Source: Butyrivibrio sp. | GTDB lineage: Bacteria > Bacillota > Clostridia > Lachnospirales > Lachnospiraceae | Length of the DNA stretch: 36,235 nt | Reading direction: 5' to 3' | Assembly (NCBI GenBank): GCA_017470505.1 | Contig: JAFUYO010000043.1 | Location: 1 to 36,235 of the forward strand | Part shown: in pieces, positions 23,452 through 32,556 of the stretch | Layout: each line of letters opens with the position of its first letter | Numbering within the stretch: the stretch's first letter is position 1 | Position numbers and translations under genes: made by a program | Notes under the pieces: model-generated | Told to the model about the DNA's origin: nothing | Seen by the model: only the letters and a program-made list of their open reading frames with translations | The model's database searches: none

Positions 23452-25761
23452 TTATAAGCGCATCAGCGCGCGGTGCCCGGCCCCCATCTTCAAAAGAATC
23501 CTGTAAATCTCATGCTTCCAGGCAAGGGCAAGCCGCTCATCTGTTATTGGATACGCCTGCACAAGCGCATCAGATACACCGCTCACGGTGAGCATTCCGA
23601 GGTCCCCTATCCTGATCCTAATGTCTTCAGTATTTCCATTTTCGGCTGCTCCCGTGTTATTTGTTCCATTTATCACTTCCGGTTTCTCGCTTGTTAAAAC
23701 GCTAAGAACCGGCAAAAGATCTCCGTCGTACTTATCCTCTACTTCGATGTGACTGCCCTTTACAAGCGAAACCCTTCGTCTGTAGCTGCGGATCCTCTCA
23801 TCTCCGTATGCGGGAGCTATATCCATCTCAAGAAAGCTCACCACACTTCCCGGAGTGCACCTGACACCTCTTGCACAAAAGGACGCTCCGTCCCTCTGCA
23901 TCACAATACTCTCATTGTAAAAGTCCGCCCTTGCGTCAGCCCCAAGTCCTTGCAGAAAGGCACTGCTGCCCTGCTCATCCACAAAGGTCGGCAGGTTGTG
24001 GAACTGTGACTGCATGGTCCATATCTCGTACCTCTTGTCAGAGAAAGTCTCCCGCGTATAGGTTCCGACGCCAAGGTCTATCACCATTGGCTTCCCGCCC
24101 TTATAAATGGTAAAAGAGCCGACATCGTTGTGATTGTGTGAATCCGCATTGCACCCTGCCTTTACTGCCAGGGTAAAGAGCTCATCCCTTGCAACCATCA
24201 GCCCCGTGCTCTCAAAATAAAAATCACCGGCACCGTCGTAGGCGGATACGCCTGTCACGGAAACTCTTCCTTCATCCACCGCGGATGCGCCCGTTCCGAC
24301 AGCATCACCACTATCCACCGAAACAGCTGTGGATCCGGAATCACTCTTTGCCCCGGCTCCACTCCCAAATGAAATGATCTCTTCATAGCTGAATACCTGC
24401 AGCATATGGTAAAAGAGATTTATCTCTTCCGGCAGGATTATCTCGCTTAAACTGCTCCTCTTAAAGTCCTGCGCGGCAAGCGCCATTAAAGGCCTGCTGC
24501 CCACTGCCTTTCCGAATAGATACTCTCTTGCCGTGCGCTTTCCGCAGATTCTGCTGCAGTCGGCAAAATTTATGTACGTATCACCAGTAACGTGCATCCT
24601 GACGATGTACTCAGCGACGTTCCTGACAAGGCTCTCTGAGTAAACGCCTGCAAATTTGCTCCTGCCGGTAGCATTACAATCCGGCACATCGGCGCAAGGC
24701 TTCCGTCCACCTTCAGGTTCAGACTCACACTCTCTGGTGCAACCCTTCTGCCTGCCTTCGCTATCAGACGCACACTCTCCGCTGCACACCTTCCGACCAC
24801 CTTCATTTTCAGATGCGCCGCTTTCAGATAGCGCCCCCTCCATAAGTTCAAGGCACCCGAAGAGGCAGAGCCCCGCGTGGGAGTAGTAGTAGGCGCCCTC
24901 GTTGCAGCACCCGTCATCGCCGTAGTCATCCAGGAAGTAGTCGCAGGAGAGCGCCGCTTTCCTCAGAATTTCAGAAAGCACTAATCCTCTGTCTTCAGCC
25001 TCCCTGCCGTTAACTTTTTGCAGGCCACAGGCTTCGTCCTGCTCCGACACTCTCTTCTCCAGAATCAACGGCCCATACTTCTCCCAGAACTCATCCTCTC
25101 TTGTAAGCGCGCAGATCAGCACATTCTGGGTGCACCAAACGGTCCAGTTGCACATGGGCTCTTTCCCGTTTCCCATCCACCAGAAGTGACAGGAAAAATA
25201 TGGCTCAAATATCCTCTCCTCAAGCCTCCTGTTCACATAGTCTGAAATGTAGGGGCTTATCTTTTTTAAGACAGGGCGAAGCACATACTCACCCATTGCC
25301 ATGAGAGCCCCTGTCTCTGCGTCGAACAGATCGATGATGGGGCGCGACATGTCGGGAAGGTACTCCTGCGGCGTATCCCTTATGTAGGAATTGTGCGCGG
25401 GAAGGCACCAGCTGCTCTCCTCCAGGATCAGGTAGAATCCGTTCAGTATCTCATCGACAAACCTTCCCCTGTTCTCGACACACTCCGCCATTATAAGGGC
25501 GTTCAGTTTCCTTCGCCTTGGCATATACTTATCTTCGAATTTAAGCCTGTTGCCGCTCTTACTAAACTCCGTAAAATCGGATATAAGAAGCTGGGGCCAG
25601 GGCTCTGTAAGAGCCCTCTCCCCAGCTTTGATTATTTCAGCTCCAAGTGCGGGATCTATTCTGTCCCATTTATCCCTCTCAGAGATATCAGGGATCCTCG
25701 CATAACTCCTGACCCTTAAATCCCCCTGAAGGTACTTTTCAACTGTTGTTCTGTGAGCCAT
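23452..25761 (-). CDS. Heparinase II/III-like polysaccharide lyase, cytoplasmic
   Basis: 769 residues. An N-terminal alpha-helical toroid (about 1-450, including WPQLLISDF, CNWTVWCTQNV and DDYGDDGCCNEGAYYYSH) is followed by a beta-sandwich domain opening FYFESTGLMVARDE and SHNHNDVGSFTIYKGGKPMVIDLG (H542, N543, H544, N545, D546), the hallmark of the heparinase II/III fold. Such lyases cleave next to uronic acids by beta-elimination. No signal peptide is present, so it should act on imported oligosaccharides. Two low-complexity insertions stand out: a Cys-rich 15-residue tandem repeat at about 320-359 and a Ser/Gly/Ala/Val-rich stretch at about 465-510. Glycan specificity cannot be read from the sequence. 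The gene follows the permease by 4 bp. Confidence 0.88.
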   Translation of the reverse strand: MAHRTTVEKYLQGDLRVRSYARIPDISERDKWDRIDPALGAEIIKAGERALTEPWPQLLISDFTEFSKSGNRLKFEDKYMPRRRKLNALIMAECVENRGRFVDEILNGFYLILEESSWCLPAHNSYIRDTPQEYLPDMSRPIIDLFDAETGALMAMGEYVLRPVLKKISPYISDYVNRRLEERIFEPYFSCHFWWMGNGKEPMCNWTVWCTQNVLICALTREDEFWEKYGPLILEKRVSEQDEACGLQKVNGREAEDRGLVLSEILRKAALSCDYFLDDYGDDGCCNEGAYYYSHAGLCLFGCLELMEGALSESGASENEGGRKVCSGECASDSEGRQKGCTRECESEPEGGRKPCADVPDCNATGRSKFAGVYSESLVRNVAEYIVRMHVTGDTYINFADCSRICGKRTAREYLFGKAVGSRPLMALAAQDFKRSSLSEIILPEEINLFYHMLQVFSYEEIISFGSGAGAKSDSGSTAVSVDSGDAVGTGASAVDEGRVSVTGVSAYDGAGDFYFESTGLMVARDELFTLAVKAGCNADSHNHNDVGSFTIYKGGKPMVIDLGVGTYTRETFSDKRYEIWTMQSQFHNLPTFVDEQGSSAFLQGLGADARADFYNESIVMQRDGASFCARGVRCTPGSVVSFLEMDIAPAYGDERIRSYRRRVSLVKGSHIEVEDKYDGDLLPVLSVLTSEKPEVINGTNNTGAAENGNTEDIRIRIGDLGMLTVSGVSDALVQAYPITDERLALAWKHEIYRILLKMGAGHRALMRL
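24685..24804 (-). repeat. 45-bp tandem repeat inside the lyase gene
   Basis: In-frame degenerate repeat encoding two full and one partial 15-residue units: E-G-G-R-K-x-C-x-x-E-C-x-S-x-x (residues 320-334, 335-349, 350-359). It lies in the helical domain of the heparinase-like protein between conserved blocks and adds five cysteines. Confidence 0.75.
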
Positions 25762-25765
25762 TTTA

Positions 25766-26602
25766 TTATCCCTTCACCGCTCCGGTCGTGATTCCTGCAA
25801 CGAAGTACTTCTGCAGCGAGATGAACACTATAAATACCGGGATCAGCGACAGCACCGATGCTGCCATGATAAGTCCATACTCAGCTGAGTACTGTGATAT
25901 GAACATCTTAAGTCCTATCTGAAGTGTCTTCTTGGACTCTGTTGTCAGATAGATGAGGGGTCCAAGGAAGTCATTCCAGGTGTTTACAAAGGTAAAGATT
26001 ATAAGTGTTGACAGTGCCGGTTTTGACAAAGGGAGCATGATCTTACTGTAAATACCGTACTCCGTCATTCCGTCAATCCTGGCAGCCTCGCAGAGCGAAT
26101 CAGGTATTCCCTCGTAGAACTGCCTCATGAGGAACACACCGAATGCCGAGAAAGCCTGGAGAATTATGATCGCAAGGTGCGTGTCTGCAAGCCCCAGGCT
26201 CCTCATGAACATGAACTGGGGAACCATGTAAACCTGCCAGGGAACCGCGATCGTTGCCACATACGCGAGGAAAAGAACATTTCTCCCCTTGAAGTCAAGT
26301 TTTGCAAAGGCGTAGGCTGCAAAGCTCGACGTAAACAGCTGCAGCAGCGTTACAATTATTGTAAGCTTCGCGGTATTGAGTGTAAACTTTGCAAGAGGGA
26401 TCTTTGTCCAGATATCGATGTAGTTCTGCCATCTGGGCTCCTTCGGGATCCACTCGAAGGGAATAACAAAAACGTCCTTATTAAACTTCAGTGATGCTGA
26501 GATCATCCAGAGGAAAGGCACCAGCATTAAAATTGCCAGGCAGATCAGCAGCACATATATTATTACCTGTCCGATAATCCGGTTTGTCTTTTTGCTCTTC
26601 AC
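25766..26602 (-). CDS. Carbohydrate ABC transporter permease (MalG/LacG type)
   Basis: 278 residues with six predicted membrane segments and the ATPase-contact EAA loop CEAARIDGMTEYGIYSKIMLPLSKPALSTL-like region at about 165-195 (E-A-A-R-I-D-G). It pairs with the permease encoded just upstream. The start is a GTG at 26602, preceded by GGGAGGG. Like many CUT1 systems in Firmicutes, no ATPase is encoded nearby; a shared MsmK/UgpC-type ATPase elsewhere would be needed. Context indicates import of a uronate-containing oligosaccharide. Confidence 0.93.
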   Translation of the reverse strand: MKSKKTNRIIGQVIIYVLLICLAILMLVPFLWMISASLKFNKDVFVIPFEWIPKEPRWQNYIDIWTKIPLAKFTLNTAKLTIIVTLLQLFTSSFAAYAFAKLDFKGRNVLFLAYVATIAVPWQVYMVPQFMFMRSLGLADTHLAIIILQAFSAFGVFLMRQFYEGIPDSLCEAARIDGMTEYGIYSKIMLPLSKPALSTLIIFTFVNTWNDFLGPLIYLTTESKKTLQIGLKMFISQYSAEYGLIMAASVLSLIPVFIVFISLQKYFVAGITTGAVKG

Positions 26603-26616
26603 TTCTTTTCCCTCCC

Positions 26617-27540
26617 TTAGTCGTTGGCGTAATTCTTCTCACCGCGGAACTGGATGAGAGTGACAACAAGCACTATTGCAAAGAGTACAAGGGCTGAAGC
26701 AGAAGCCTGACCGAGCTTCCAGTTTCTGAAGGCCTCCTCGTAGATGTAGTAGACAAGTACGATCGCGCTCTTATTTACAACGCCGTTTGAGCCGCCTGCC
26801 AGCATGTACACAATGTCGTATACCTTGAAGCAGTTGATAGTCAGCATGATCGTTACAAAGAAGGTCGTGGGCTTAAGCTGCGGAACAGTGATGTTGATGA
26901 ACTTCTGCCACGCATTGGCGCCGTCCAGGGATGCCGCCTCATAGAGGTCCTCGCTGATCCCCTGAAGTCCCGCGAGGTAGATGACCATGTAGTAGCCCAT
27001 GTTTTTCCATACCGAGAACATGATGATCGTCAGCATTACCGTGCTCGATGATGCCGCCCACTTAAGGGGCTCGGTGTGAAAAACGTTCATCAGTATCTGG
27101 TTGACGATGCCGCCCTTTGCAGGGGTAAAGAGCATGTTCCAGACCGCTGCAACCGCAACCAGTGATGCCACGTAAGGGAAGAAGGTAACCGTCCTGAAAA
27201 AGCTCTTTCCCTTGATGTTCTGATTGAGCAGTATCGCAAGTCCAAGTGCCATCACAAGTGTCACAGGCACTGTAAATACACTGTATATGATCGTGTTCTT
27301 TAAAGCTGACACGAATCTTTCATCCTTAAAAATGTTGATGAAGTTATTTAGACCAACAAACTTCATCGCGTTGCTTCCGTCCCACTCAGCAAAAGACATG
27401 AGAAGGGCCAGAATGATGGGACCCAGCGTAAAGATCGCAAATCCCAGAAAGTTTGGTGCTATAAAAGAGTAGGCTACAAGGTTTCTGTTCCTCTGCCTTC
27501 TCCTCATATTTTTTTCCATAGCGGTTAATTCTGCTGCCAT
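26617..27540 (-). CDS. Carbohydrate ABC transporter permease (MalF/LacF type)
   Basis: 307 residues from the ATG at 27540, preferred over an upstream start because of an AGAGGAAA ribosome site at good distance. It has six membrane segments, a cytoplasmic Arg-rich N-terminus and the EAA loop with LYEAASLDGANAWQKFINITVPQL (about 190-213). It forms the membrane pore with the 25766-26602 product and receives substrate from the lipoprotein encoded upstream. The gap to the binding-protein gene is 122 bp and contains a hairpin. Confidence 0.92.
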   Translation of the reverse strand: MAAELTAMEKNMRRRQRNRNLVAYSFIAPNFLGFAIFTLGPIILALLMSFAEWDGSNAMKFVGLNNFINIFKDERFVSALKNTIIYSVFTVPVTLVMALGLAILLNQNIKGKSFFRTVTFFPYVASLVAVAAVWNMLFTPAKGGIVNQILMNVFHTEPLKWAASSSTVMLTIIMFSVWKNMGYYMVIYLAGLQGISEDLYEAASLDGANAWQKFINITVPQLKPTTFFVTIMLTINCFKVYDIVYMLAGGSNGVVNKSAIVLVYYIYEEAFRNWKLGQASASALVLFAIVLVVTLIQFRGEKNYAND

Positions 27541-27596
27541 GAGTATTTCCTCTTTTTCTCCATCCATCTACATCAATCTGCATTTTTCGAAAGTCA

Positions 27597-27638
27597 GGGC
27601 ACTTGCACCGAAAACATACCATTTTCTCACAAGTGCCC
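27597..27638 (-). other. Hairpin between binding-protein and permease genes
   Basis: Perfect 9-bp inverted repeat GGGCACTTG (27597-27605) and CAAGTGCCC (27630-27638), 24 bases apart. On the minus strand it follows the binding-protein stop by 24 bases. Such structures commonly stabilise the upstream mRNA and make the binding protein more abundant than the permeases. The weak T content afterwards argues against full termination. Confidence 0.5.
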
Positions 27639-27662
27639 CATCTTTTTGGTAAATATTTTTTA

Positions 27663-29045
27663 TTACTGAGCAAGTATTGCTGATACACCCTCGTTCATAG
27701 CTGCGATACCGTCGTCTACAGAAACTTCCTCGTTCATGATAAGGTCGTGCTGTTCGTTCAGAACTGTCTCGATCTCAGATGACTTGTCGTTTGCAGGCAT
27801 CTCGAGGTATGTGTGGCTTGTTACAAGAGCTTCCTTTGAAGCCTCGTCTGTAGGGAAGCCGTCCATTGAAGCGATGAGGTCAACGATCTTGTCGTTTGTC
27901 ATAGCGGGGATGTTACCTGTTGAAGCCATAACCTCTGCGCCCTGCTCACCTGATACGAACTTTACGAAATCCCATGCTGCATCCTTGTTGGGAGCTGATG
28001 TGGGAACTGCAAGAGCTGTGATCGTTGAAAGAGTTGAGCCTGCTTCTACGCCTTCTGCGTGAGGATACTTAACCATTCCCCAGTTTGTGCAGTCTGTGTA
28101 CTCGCCGTCCTTGATCTTCTGAATGAGTGTTGCGATGAACCATGATCCCATGTTCATTGTAGCTACATTGCCCTGTGCGAATGCTGCTGAGTAGTGGAGA
28201 CCCTGTGTCTTAAGTGTTGCATAATCCATGCAGACACCGTCCTTCTGCTGATTAAGAACCATCTCGTAGTAGGGCTTTGTGAACTCGTATGCGCCGTCAA
28301 CGATCGTGTTCTTGCCATCGAGGATACCGTCGAGCTGGATTGTTGATCTCCAGGTGTGGTAGTGCGCGCCGTAAATTTCTGAACCTGCTGTTGTATCTGT
28401 AACACTTCTTGCGAGCTTGTCGTACTCATCCCATGTCATGTCGTTTGTGGGATAGTCAACTCCTGCTGCATCAAAGATGTCCTTGTTGTAGTAAAGAACC
28501 CAGATATCTGATCTGAAAGGAAGCTCGTACAGGTTTCCGTCGATTGTTACCTGATCCGTAACTCCGTTGTATGCTGAAAGATCTACTCCGTCAGCAGCGA
28601 TGCGGTCGTTGAGGGGCTCGAGAACTCCTTTGTTTACAAGTGATACATAGCCGGGAACATCCTTGACTGTTACAACGTCGAAGTCTGAGCCTGCTCCTGA
28701 GAGCTGTGTTCCGAGAACCGTGCTGTAGTCTGTTGATCCGAGGTCAACCATCTCTACTGTTACATTGGGGTGCTCTGCTGTATAAGCATCGATGAGCGGC
28801 TGATAATATACTGTGCTCGATACATCCCAGAGTGCCCACTTAAGATTTACAGGCTCTTCTGATGATGCTGCATCTGCGCTCTCGGCAGGAGCTTCGGCAG
28901 GTGCCTCAGCGGCAGGTGCTGCTTCCTGGGTCTGTGCTGCACTGTCTGTAGATGCAGGTGCTGTCTCTGCAGCGCCTCCACAGGCTGTGATGCTGAGTGC
29001 TGCCATTGTCATTGCGAGCAGTGAACTTAAGATTCTCTTCTTCAT
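27663..29045 (-). CDS. Extracellular sugar-binding lipoprotein of ABC transporter
   Basis: 460 residues from the ATG at 29045 (GGGAGG ribosome site). Lipoprotein signal peptide MKKRILSSLLAMTMAALSIT ends at a lipobox with Cys22 (ITAC-GG). A Thr/Ala/Ser/Glu-rich linker of about 40 residues follows, then a family 1 solute-binding protein fold (LKWALWDVSSTVYYQPLIDAY, YELPFRSDIWVLYYNKD, TLSTITALAVPTSAPNKDAAWDFVKF). It is anchored outside the membrane and delivers an oligosaccharide to the two permeases. First gene of the operon and divergent from a sensor kinase gene, the usual layout for a YesMN-controlled system. Confidence 0.94.
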   Translation of the reverse strand: MKKRILSSLLAMTMAALSITACGGAAETAPASTDSAAQTQEAAPAAEAPAEAPAESADAASSEEPVNLKWALWDVSSTVYYQPLIDAYTAEHPNVTVEMVDLGSTDYSTVLGTQLSGAGSDFDVVTVKDVPGYVSLVNKGVLEPLNDRIAADGVDLSAYNGVTDQVTIDGNLYELPFRSDIWVLYYNKDIFDAAGVDYPTNDMTWDEYDKLARSVTDTTAGSEIYGAHYHTWRSTIQLDGILDGKNTIVDGAYEFTKPYYEMVLNQQKDGVCMDYATLKTQGLHYSAAFAQGNVATMNMGSWFIATLIQKIKDGEYTDCTNWGMVKYPHAEGVEAGSTLSTITALAVPTSAPNKDAAWDFVKFVSGEQGAEVMASTGNIPAMTNDKIVDLIASMDGFPTDEASKEALVTSHTYLEMPANDKSSEIETVLNEQHDLIMNEEVSVDDGIAAMNEGVSAILAQ

Positions 29046-29119
29046 TCTAAAAAACCTCCCTTTTGCTGTTGCTCTGTCTGCAACTTGTTTTGATATCATC
29101 AGTTTATATTTTTTTTAGA

Positions 29120-29134
29120 TTCCAAAGAATGGAA
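29120..29134. promoter_or_regulatory. Small palindrome in the divergent regulatory region
   Basis: TTCCA-AAGAA-TGGAA in the 176-bp gap between the binding-protein gene and the sensor kinase gene. A TATAAA box lies on the minus strand beside it. It is a candidate site for the AraC-type regulator encoded at 31255, but only one copy is seen. Confidence 0.3.
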
Positions 29135-29149
29135 AATTTTTCACACTTC

Positions 29150-29178
29150 TTGTCGAAAAAATGCAATTTTTTTATTAA
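29150..29178 (+). promoter_or_regulatory. Candidate promoter of the sensor kinase gene
   Basis: TTGTCG (29150-29155) and TATTAA (29173-29178) are 17 bases apart, giving a predicted start near 29185 and a 37-base leader. The leader lacks a Shine-Dalgarno sequence. Confidence 0.4.
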
Positions 29179-29221
29179 AAAATGTATTTTCTTTAGCTGC
29201 CCTCTCCACTAAACTATAGCT

Positions 29222-30952
29222 ATGATTTCAAAAAGACACTCGATCAGAAACCGAATAATACTTATGGCAGTGGGATTTGCGCTTGTCCTGGCGCTCTTAG
29301 TCGCATCCGTGAGCTTCATCCTCTCATCGAGGTACCTAAAGGAGAGCCAGCAGCAGGCGGCCCTCACCAACATACACGTCCTCGGCGATGCCCTCGACTC
29401 GGACATAAACACGGTACAGATCTTTGCAAACTGGATATGCCTCGACTCAACCCTAGGTAATTACCTCCGCACCATCGACAGGGTGGAAAGCTCCGATGTG
29501 CAGGCAGGGCGAAAGCTCTCACTCTCTGCCTGGAATCACCTAAACAATGAGTTCAACATCGTCGGTGTCAGGAACTTCGTGAACAGAGTCCTGGTGTCGA
29601 CATCCGACGGAACGAGCTTTTTGCAGGCGATATCAAGCGGCGATGCTCAGTACGCGGGAAACGCCCCCGTCACAATAATGGATTCAGCCTTCTATGGCGA
29701 TCTTATAGGGGAGAGCTCTTTTAAATGGACAGGTCCTGCTGACGACCCCTTGAGCCGCAGCGCCGCATCGAAGGTCATCCCCGTCATAAGGCCGATCTAC
29801 TCATCCTCATCTAAGGCTCTCCTCGGCTTTGTCTACCTCGATATTCCGGAGAGAATCGTGACAAACTCTTTAAAGAGCTTTGTCCTCGCAGAGGATGACG
29901 CCCTGTATATCACCTTCTCCGAGGGCTTCTCCTTTCGCTATGCGCCGGATGGCCTTCAAAAGGAAGCTGTGCCCGACGACGTTATTTCCTATAAGATGCC
30001 CGACACGGGCTGGATGATATCTTATCTTCCCTCTGCGAGCGCCCTCAAAAAGAGGCTGAACACCTACATGATGGTTATCATCCTGATTTTCGCAGTGATC
30101 CTCTTTGTCGGCATCGCAATGAGTGTTTTGCTGCAGCGCATCATCACAAGGCCTGTCGATGTTCTGATAAAAAGGCTATCCCGCATCTCCCGGGGCGACT
30201 TCTCACGCGATGAGAGCATTGAGTGGGAGAACGAGCTCGGCGAGATCGGCCGCGGCATCAACTCTCTCTCTGAGAGCGTCTCCGACCTCATGGAAAAGAG
30301 GCTTCAGGATGAAAAGATGCGGCACGACCTGGAGTACCAGATCCTACAGTCCCAGATAAATCCGCATTTTCTGTACAACACCTTAAACACGATCAAGTGG
30401 ATGGCGACAATCCAGGGGTCGGAGGGCATATCAGATATGTCGACAGCCCTCTCCCGCCTTATGAAAAACATCTCGAAGGGCACGGAGAACCTCATCCCGA
30501 TTCGCGATGAGTTCTCTTTGGTGGATGACTATTTTACTATCATGAAATACCGCTACGGCGGTACAATTGAACTGGAATACAAAACCGAGGACGAGGCGCT
30601 CCTTGCCCAAAAGATAAACCGCTTCTCTCTCCAGCCCATCGTCGAGAACGCAATCTTCCACGGCATCGAGCCAAAGGGGAGCGCTGGGAAGATACTGATA
30701 TGCACCTACCGCGAGGGAGACAATGTCCATATAGATGTCACCGATAACGGCGTGGGCATGAGCAGCGCAGCAATCGACGACGTCCTTAACGGGAGGACGC
30801 AGACATCCACGGAGTTCTTCAGGCAGATCGGGGTGGTGAACGTAAATGAGCGCATAAAGTACACCTTCGGGGAGGACTACGGAATACAGATTGAGAGCAA
30901 AGAGGGCGAGTACACAACGATGAGGTTTGTACTGCCGTATGTGAGTATCTGA
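29222..30952 (+). CDS. YesM-type sensor histidine kinase
   Basis: 576 residues. TM1 (about 11-34), an extracytoplasmic sensor region of about 250 residues, TM2 (about 287-307), a HAMP linker (TRPVDVLIKRLSRISRGDF), then the His_kinase domain of the LytS/YesM class with H382 in INPHFLYNTLNTIKW and an ATPase domain (QPIVENAIFHGI, VTDNGVGM). Such kinases usually sense the presence of a glycan or occupied binding protein and phosphorylate a neighbouring AraC-type regulator, here at 31255. The ATG follows CTATAGCT with no visible ribosome site. Confidence 0.92.
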   Translation: MISKRHSIRNRIILMAVGFALVLALLVASVSFILSSRYLKESQQQAALTNIHVLGDALDSDINTVQIFANWICLDSTLGNYLRTIDRVESSDVQAGRKLSLSAWNHLNNEFNIVGVRNFVNRVLVSTSDGTSFLQAISSGDAQYAGNAPVTIMDSAFYGDLIGESSFKWTGPADDPLSRSAASKVIPVIRPIYSSSSKALLGFVYLDIPERIVTNSLKSFVLAEDDALYITFSEGFSFRYAPDGLQKEAVPDDVISYKMPDTGWMISYLPSASALKKRLNTYMMVIILIFAVILFVGIAMSVLLQRIITRPVDVLIKRLSRISRGDFSRDESIEWENELGEIGRGINSLSESVSDLMEKRLQDEKMRHDLEYQILQSQINPHFLYNTLNTIKWMATIQGSEGISDMSTALSRLMKNISKGTENLIPIRDEFSLVDDYFTIMKYRYGGTIELEYKTEDEALLAQKINRFSLQPIVENAIFHGIEPKGSAGKILICTYREGDNVHIDVTDNGVGMSSAAIDDVLNGRTQTSTEFFRQIGVVNVNERIKYTFGEDYGIQIESKEGEYTTMRFVLPYVSI

Positions 30953-31254
30953 CCGAGGGACGGGTGGGCGCAACGATATATCTGCCCGGTATGGCGCTCC
31001 CGCTCAGCTGTGAACACTTGCTGAGGTTCTTTCGAAGCTAGTGTTCGCGTGTTCCGGCGAGCAACGCGAGAGCGGAACCACCTTATCGTTTTTCTATGCA
31101 TACCGGTTCAGATCCCTGTGTACTAGCTAAAAAGCACTCATCACGTAACGTGCAATACAGGAGTTTCTTAGAAATATCATTCATAGTCAAATAGTAGTTA
31201 TAGAATGAGCAGAGAGCTCTTAGATTTCACAAAAAAAACAGAAAGAAGTATATT
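30953..31254. other. Gap between sensor kinase and response regulator genes
   Basis: 302 bases without a gene. An imperfect inverted repeat GAACACTTGCT/AGCTAGTGTTC (31012-31022, 31036-31046, 10 of 11 pairs) is followed by a second one, GTTCCG/CGGAAC (about 31049-31076). Further on, CATTC (31178-31182) and GAATG (31203-31207) bracket an AT-rich stretch just upstream of the regulator gene. Separate transcription of the regulator is therefore plausible, but I see no clear -35/-10 pair. Confidence 0.4.
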
Positions 31255-32556
31255 ATGTACAGACTTTTAATAGTTGATGACGAACCATTGGTTCAGATTG
31301 GGCTTAGGACCATGCTTTCTAAGGGTTATGGGGAGGTGGTTGAGGTAGTTGGGACCGCGTCCAACGGGAAAGAGGCGTGGGAGATGATCTCCATGGATCC
31401 GCCCGATATTGTTATTGCGGATATCCGGATGCCGGTCATGACAGGGCTTGAGCTCCTGAATAAGTCACACGCCAAATACGGTACGGTCCCCGCATTTATC
31501 ATGCTGACCGCCTACGAGGAATTCGAGATGGCACGCCAGGCGCTCCTCGGGGAGGCGGTTGACTACCTTGTCAAGATTGAGCTTAACCCGGAGACGCTCC
31601 GCGCTGCGATTGACAAGGCTATTCAGCGGATTGAGGAGATGCACCCGGATAAGAGCGCCTCTTCAAACGGCTCATCAGCGGCCCAGAGCTCTTTGGAGGA
31701 CCTCAGAGGGAAGTTCATGATAAAGCTCTTCTCGCACAACATTTCGGGGGAGGAGGCGCTTCTCTCCGAGGCCGCAGACCTTGGCATCAGCTTTGACTAC
31801 AACCGCTACATTGCGGTGTACGGCGAGATCACATCCGACAAGTCACCTGCTTTTGACGGCTCTTTTACCAGGGAGGCGATCGACGTCTACTCCTCCAGCA
31901 TCAGCATGGCCAAAGAGATAATATCGCGCCACGCGCCCTGCCAGATAATTTCGATTGACCTGCGGCACTTTGCGGTCCTCTTCTTTTTTACTGAGGATAA
32001 GCCGGTCGCAGGGACGATGGACCTCATCGCCGAGGCGCTTGAGAACGCCATGACCATGATAACGAGCTACTTCAAGGCGTCGATCACCTTCGGCATCGGC
32101 TCTGCTGTCTCGTCTCCGCTCGATATCGCCATATCCTTCGACGAGGCAAAGACTGCGCAGCAGCACTCCGACTCCTCGCAGCCCATAAGGCTCTTTTCCC
32201 ATATCGTCGGGTCCAACCGCCGCTCAGGAAAAGACAAACTCATCCAGACCATTCAGGAGTACATCGACGAAAACCTCGGAGGAAAACTTCAGCTTGCCGA
32301 AGTCGCGGAGGTCTTTGGGCTGTCTCCCGCGTACCTCTCCGTCCTCTTTAAGAAGAGCACCGAAACCGGCTTTTCCGAATACGTCTACACCAAAAAAATT
32401 GACAGGGCAAAAGAGATGCTCCTGTCAGGTGATATGAAAATATATGAAGTTGCCGACGCCCTGGGCTTTGAGTCCGCCTACTACTTCTCGAAGGTCTTCA
32501 AGAAGGTCGACGGGCACAGCCCGAGGGAGTATATCCAGAGCAAGAGCCAGAGTTAG
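31255..32556 (+). CDS. YesN-type response regulator with AraC DNA-binding domain
   Basis: 433 residues. The receiver (about 1-125) has acidic pocket D8-D9 and phospho-acceptor D56 (IVIADIRMP). A middle region of about 190 residues is typical of YesN proteins. The C-terminal AraC-type double helix-turn-helix (about 330-430) has AEVFGLSPAYLSVLFKK and VADALGFESAYYFSKVFKK. It likely activates the divergent ABC-transporter/lyase operon when phosphorylated by the kinase upstream. The TAG stop is directly abutted by the repeat at 32557. The ribosome site (AGAAAGAAG) is weak. Confidence 0.93.
   Translation: MYRLLIVDDEPLVQIGLRTMLSKGYGEVVEVVGTASNGKEAWEMISMDPPDIVIADIRMPVMTGLELLNKSHAKYGTVPAFIMLTAYEEFEMARQALLGEAVDYLVKIELNPETLRAAIDKAIQRIEEMHPDKSASSNGSSAAQSSLEDLRGKFMIKLFSHNISGEEALLSEAADLGISFDYNRYIAVYGEITSDKSPAFDGSFTREAIDVYSSSISMAKEIISRHAPCQIISIDLRHFAVLFFFTEDKPVAGTMDLIAEALENAMTMITSYFKASITFGIGSAVSSPLDIAISFDEAKTAQQHSDSSQPIRLFSHIVGSNRRSGKDKLIQTIQEYIDENLGGKLQLAEVAEVFGLSPAYLSVLFKKSTETGFSEYVYTKKIDRAKEMLLSGDMKIYEVADALGFESAYYFSKVFKKVDGHSPREYIQSKSQS

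Noticed and set aside
29046-29099. Upstream start for the sugar-binding lipoprotein
   Set aside because: It would place 18 charged residues before the signal peptide; the ATG at 29045 has a good ribosome site and gives a normal lipoprotein signal.
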